DNA of 64,000 bases from the NCBI GenBank assembly GCA_023231475.1, contig JALJEE010002128.1, forward strand, positions 81,789 to 145,788. The letters run 5' to 3'. The translations under genes were made by a program, and so were the position numbers. Of this stretch, positions 61,031 through 64,000 are shown piece by piece. Under the pieces are notes generated by a model. It did no database searches. It worked only from the letters and a program-made list of their open reading frames with translations, and was not told the origin of the DNA. Source of the DNA: Seison nebaliae (taxonomy: Eukaryota; Rotifera; Pararotatoria; Seisonacea; Seisonidae). How positions within the stretch are numbered: position 1 is the first letter of the stretch; each line of letters opens with the position of its first letter.

Positions 61031-61670
61031 ATGACGTCAATTATTTCACTAGTAGTTTTAGCTGTTGCATTTGTAGCTTGTACCGCTCAATTGCCCAAAC
61101 CATGTTACGATCCAGCCGAATTCGAGGGTCGAGTTTTCCAAATGGATCAAACTAAACAAGAATATTCAGGCGGAAGATTATCATACGATAAAGTGAACAA
61201 ACGTGAACGATTCATTGAGGAAGTGAATATTAAGAAACAAAAGAATTATTATGATATTATCCGACTTCATAACGAAGATGTAGAATATGTGTTAGTATTT
61301 TCATTCAATCCAATTTTTGAAGATTTCTTCTTTCAGATTCAATCTTGTTTCGAAACAATGCGAAAAACGACAAATAACCAAACCATGGAGAGATTGGGGT
61401 ATCCCAAAGAACGCTAGTTCATTTGGAGAAGCTTACATTGGATCATCATCGAAAGGAAAAGATGGTGTTCTTATCACAATTTGGGGAGGTAAAACTAAAG
61501 AGGGTATCTCCTACTTCGGTGAATGGACTTATGATGATTGCATTCCAGTTCATATGTTCGCTGAGAAAAAAGCTACTGGAGAACAAGACGTAGTCTCATT
61601 CTTCGATGTCACTTTAGGTATCCAAAATCCAAATGTCTTCATTCCACCGAAAGAATGTTGGAATTTGTGA
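61031..61670 (+). CDS. Ependymin-related secreted glycoprotein
   Basis: A signal peptide (MTSIISLVVLAVAFVACTAQ) is followed by the family start KPCYDPAEFEGRVFQMDQ and the YDKVNKRERFIEEVN strand. After one short intron come FRFNLVSKQCEKRQITKPW, FGEAYIGSSSKGKDGVLITI, WGGKTKEGISYFGEWTYDDC and VFIPPKECW. The conserved cysteines and the spacing of about 195 residues fit ependymin-related proteins (MERP/EPDR), extracellular or lysosomal lipid/calcium-binding proteins. The intron boundary is ambiguous. The frame-correct acceptor is TTTTTGAAG at 61322, with donor GTAGAA (61280, 43 nt) or GTGTTA (61289, 34 nt). The more typical TTTCAG at 61336 would break the frame with either donor. A strong TATA box lies just upstream. 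Confidence 0.85.
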
Positions 61671-62292
61671 AGGGATTGACGTGAAATTTAGTTAATTAGA
61701 AATTCCAAAAAATAATGTTTTCATCTTTTTAAATTTTGTGAATCAGTTATTTTTGATAAAACAATTTTCTGTTTTCTTTTTTTCTTTTTCCTTTGATACT
61801 TCTTTCGATAATTAACTTCTGTCACTTTTATCCTTTTAAATTTCACCAAAATTTCCATTGAAAATTTCAAAAAAAATAAATTTCAACAAATTTTCCGTGG
61901 CTCTTGAATTTTTTCTTCGTCATTCGATGCCATCGTCATACATCGTATGCAATTATCGTATTTAATACAAATATTAATTAGAAATACTACTACACTATCA
62001 TGAATTTAATATAAAAGTATGAAACGTCTGTATGCATATGCAACGAAAGTATAAAAAAAATTGGTAAATAATAAATTTAATGAAAATTTTATTCCCAAAA
62101 AAATGGAAAGTAAAATTGTTAATTAAATAATAAAAGTCTTTATACTTCTTCACTTACCATCTTCCATTTCATTTATGCACGTCGTTCCTCTCAAAAAAAC
62201 AATAAAAATTAGTTAATAATTAGAACTTACTATTTACCATCAGAAGCGTTATTTGTGAATAAAAATGCTTAACCAACTGTCTACATGATGAA
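61671..62292. other. Intergenic region between ependymin-related and sushi-like genes
   Basis: About 620 bp of AT-rich DNA with the ependymin-related 3' UTR on the left and the promoter of the next gene on the right. No ORF of note. Confidence 0.45.
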
Positions 62293-62300
62293 TATAAAAA
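62293..62300 (+). promoter_or_regulatory. TATA box of the small sushi-like gene
   Basis: TATAAAAA lies 41 bp before the ATG at 62334. Spacing predicts transcription start close to the start codon. Confidence 0.5.
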
Positions 62301-62333
62301 GAAAGAAAATCGAACAAGATAGGTCATTGAAAA

Positions 62334-62699
62334 ATGTTCAAATTACTTTTAGTTATCATATACATCATTAGTTTGGCATCATCTGCCGCCGCAGGTTTTC
62401 ATTTATCGATGTTGATTTGTTTCTGTTACTAATTCGGTTTGGCAGAAGTTTGCGAAAATTTTCCTAAGTTTGAGAAGGATGATAAAACGATACAAACAGC
62501 ATATACATTAATGTTGGAAGAAGTCAATGATAAATATTTCCCGGGAGAAGGTAGCGTCTTCAAATTTCATTGCGATGTCGGAAACAAGTTTAAACAAACC
62601 GACGATGAAAATATATCATATATCTGTAACGGTAAAACTGGAGAGTGGACGTCTGACAGCGTTGGAACTAATCGTCGAATGGATTGTGTTCCTGCTTAA
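62334..62699 (+). CDS. Small secreted protein with one sushi/CCP-like module
   Basis: Two exons (62334-62394 and 62446-62699; 51-nt phase-1 intron, GTTTTC..GGCAG) give 104 residues. Residues 1-20 form a signal peptide (MFKLLLVIIYIISLASSAAA). The mature part has four cysteines: VCENFP, FKFHCDVGNKF, ISYICNGKTGEW and the terminal MDCVPA. The pattern Cys..Gly-X-X-Phe-X-Cys-X2-Gly..Cys..Gly-X-Trp..Cys matches a single complement-control (sushi) domain. Such one-domain proteins may act in the extracellular matrix or in immunity; the specific role is unknown. Signal peptide and module sit on separate exons, as is typical for sushi genes. Confidence 0.75.
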
Positions 62700-63034
62700 A
62701 CATCTTGAAGATCTAAGAAATGAGTATCATCTTTTATTGTTCCGATGATATCAAAATTAGTAGAATCAACTTTGAATGAACCAAAAAACCAGAACATCAA
62801 AAAATCTTACCAATATTGGTCTCATAATTCTCTGTTTCCCGAATAAAAAAAAATAGCTGAAAATATAAATTTTTTCTTTTCTTTGATTCAGTGACTGATG
62901 GTTAATCCTTAACAGCCGAATCATTCGATATAACGATTAAATAACAGTCTATCTATATAACGAAACACCATTTCGGAATTCCATTATAGAAAAGATAAAG
63001 TGGATCTCCTAAATCCGACAACCAAGTATTTCCG

Positions 63035-63043
63035 TATAAATAG
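63035..63043 (+). promoter_or_regulatory. Possible TATA box
   Basis: TATAAATAG is identical to the core of the ependymin-related promoter but lacks a clear downstream gene. The only candidate is the short frame ending at 63232. Confidence 0.3.
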
Positions 63044-63151
63044 ATTTATTGCCGAGAAAGGAATCGTCCGTCGATTTAAAAGGGATAGTAAACGAAAGAG
63101 ATATGTAACGTAAATTTATTTGTGGGATGCACATCTGTAGGGATTTCAACT

Positions 63152-63232
63152 ATGTTTCTTGTAAGAAAAAGATGTCCAACTCGAGCAATACCCGTAGATC
63201 GGGAAGGAAGCCTTGAGGTTCACGGGAATTGA
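63152..63232 (+). CDS. Possible very short ORF or exon (26 codons)
   Basis: The ATG at 63152 opens MFLVRKRCPTRAIPVDREGS and stops at 63232. The frame is open about 20 codons further upstream and would add two cysteines. The patch is less AT-rich than its surroundings, which is unusual here, and a TATA-like element lies 110 bp upstream. No family recognised; it may be an exon of a peptide gene or chance. Confidence 0.2.
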   Translation: MFLVRKRCPTRAIPVDREGSLEVHGN

Positions 63233-64000
63233 AAGAAAGTAATGTAGGTCCAATCAAAGATAATCGGCCTAAATAATAATTATTATTTTTAATACTCATA
63301 ACATTCTACGTATTCCATTTGATCATATTTATTGATCATAACATTCTAACGATCATAATTTTAAGAGAAATAAATTTAAAATTCGATTGGACACAATCGA
63401 TAAATTAACAAACTTGATTTTCTCCTATTTTTAAGACTCTAACATAACATTCTAACAATAAGTTATTAGACGAAAAAAAATTTTTTTTTTCATTTTAACG
63501 GTTCATTTTCCCCACGAATTATTCCGATTTCTTCAATGGTTGTTATTCCTTCCTACAAATTCACTAATTGTACATTTGAATAATTATGCACCAACTCTAG
63601 AATTCTGATGAATGAGTTAGTCTTGATGTTGCCGAAATTCGTCATCCTTTTCTACTTGGAAAGAGTTGTTGTAATTAATCGAAGCGTAATTATTTATTAA
63701 TTATTAACAACCTAATTATTAAACGAATAATTATTTATTTCAGACATGTAAAACAGACATGTTCAGACTTCACTTGGAGTGGTTCTCTAATAACAATTTT
63801 GTAAGTGCTCGCCTTTCCAAGAACAATATTTATTATGAATCATAATATTTTTTTTTTTCATTTTGATCAGCGTAAAATTCTGAGTAAAATAGGCTATATA
63901 AGTTTAGGGATTTACATATATTACAATATTATTATCTATCTTTGTCATTTTATGAAATTTAGTAAAATTTTGATCAGTTTTTCAAGATTTTCCTATACGA

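Larger units (their letters stand above)
62700..64000. other. Right end of window, no supported gene
   Basis: About 1.3 kb, AT-rich except for a less AT-rich patch near 63170-63240. A TATA-like element and a short Cys-containing frame occur here (listed separately). A gene starting beyond the window edge cannot be excluded. Confidence 0.4.

Overview
The window is nuclear DNA of a small, compact, AT-rich animal genome. The evidence is metazoan gene content (a CUT-plus-homeodomain Onecut factor, a Slo2/KCNT potassium channel, a neuronal calcium sensor, beta-tubulin, a KDEL receptor), very short spliceosomal introns (mostly about 36-65 nt), and Asn/Ser/Gln-rich disordered proteins. I cannot name the species. 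Low-complexity Asn-rich proteins and AT-rich compact genes recall acariform mites. However, a clear FANK1 homologue and a tektin-like protein (ciliary/sperm axoneme genes) would be unexpected in a lineage with aflagellate sperm, so other small invertebrates stay open. NNT is also present.

Layout. 0.1-3.2 kb: a large unrecognised protein (-). 5.4-7.8 kb: RUNDC1-like (-). 8.4-10.7 kb: FAM234-like FG-GAP membrane protein (-). 11.5-14.6 kb: mitochondrial NNT in one exon (-). 14.6-21.8 kb: about 7 kb with no gene I can support. 21.8-28.0 kb: Onecut (+), with a large optional-looking exon between CUT and homeodomain. 28.7-30.1 kb: tektin-like coiled-coil protein (-). 30.8-31.6 kb: KDEL receptor (-). 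32.0-32.8 kb: secreted Ly6/uPAR-like protein (-). 33.1-38.2 kb: Slo2/KCNT channel (-). 40.3-43.8 kb: one or two orphan genes (helical ORF plus propeller-like exons, -). 47.6-48.3 kb: neuronal calcium sensor (+). 48.5-50.2 kb: FANK1 (-). 50.7-52.7 kb: ETF-ubiquinone oxidoreductase (+). 52.8-54.9 kb: PDE12 (-). 56.1-57.5 kb: beta-tubulin (+). 57.6-58.9 kb: orphan secreted protein (+). 59.1-60.2 kb: cation-dependent mannose-6-phosphate-receptor-like protein (-). 61.0-61.7 kb: ependymin-related secreted protein (+). 62.3-62.7 kb: small secreted sushi-like protein (+).

The genes form no single pathway. Loose themes are mitochondrial metabolism (NNT, ETFDH, probably PDE12), axoneme/cytoskeleton (FANK1, tektin-like, tubulin), excitability (Slo2, calcium sensor, Onecut) and secretory/extracellular proteins (KDELR, M6PR-like, ependymin-related, LU-like, sushi-like). 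Neighbours are packed tightly: ETFDH and PDE12 converge with 79 bp between stop codons, and FANK1 and ETFDH diverge across about 510 bp.

The most striking property is the splicing signal. Almost every 5' splice site I could fix by reading frame and protein-family conservation begins GTT (GTTT.. or GTTA..) rather than the usual GTAAGT/GTGAGT. Several long genes (NNT, FAM234-like, beta-tubulin, the 713-residue ORF) have no introns at all.
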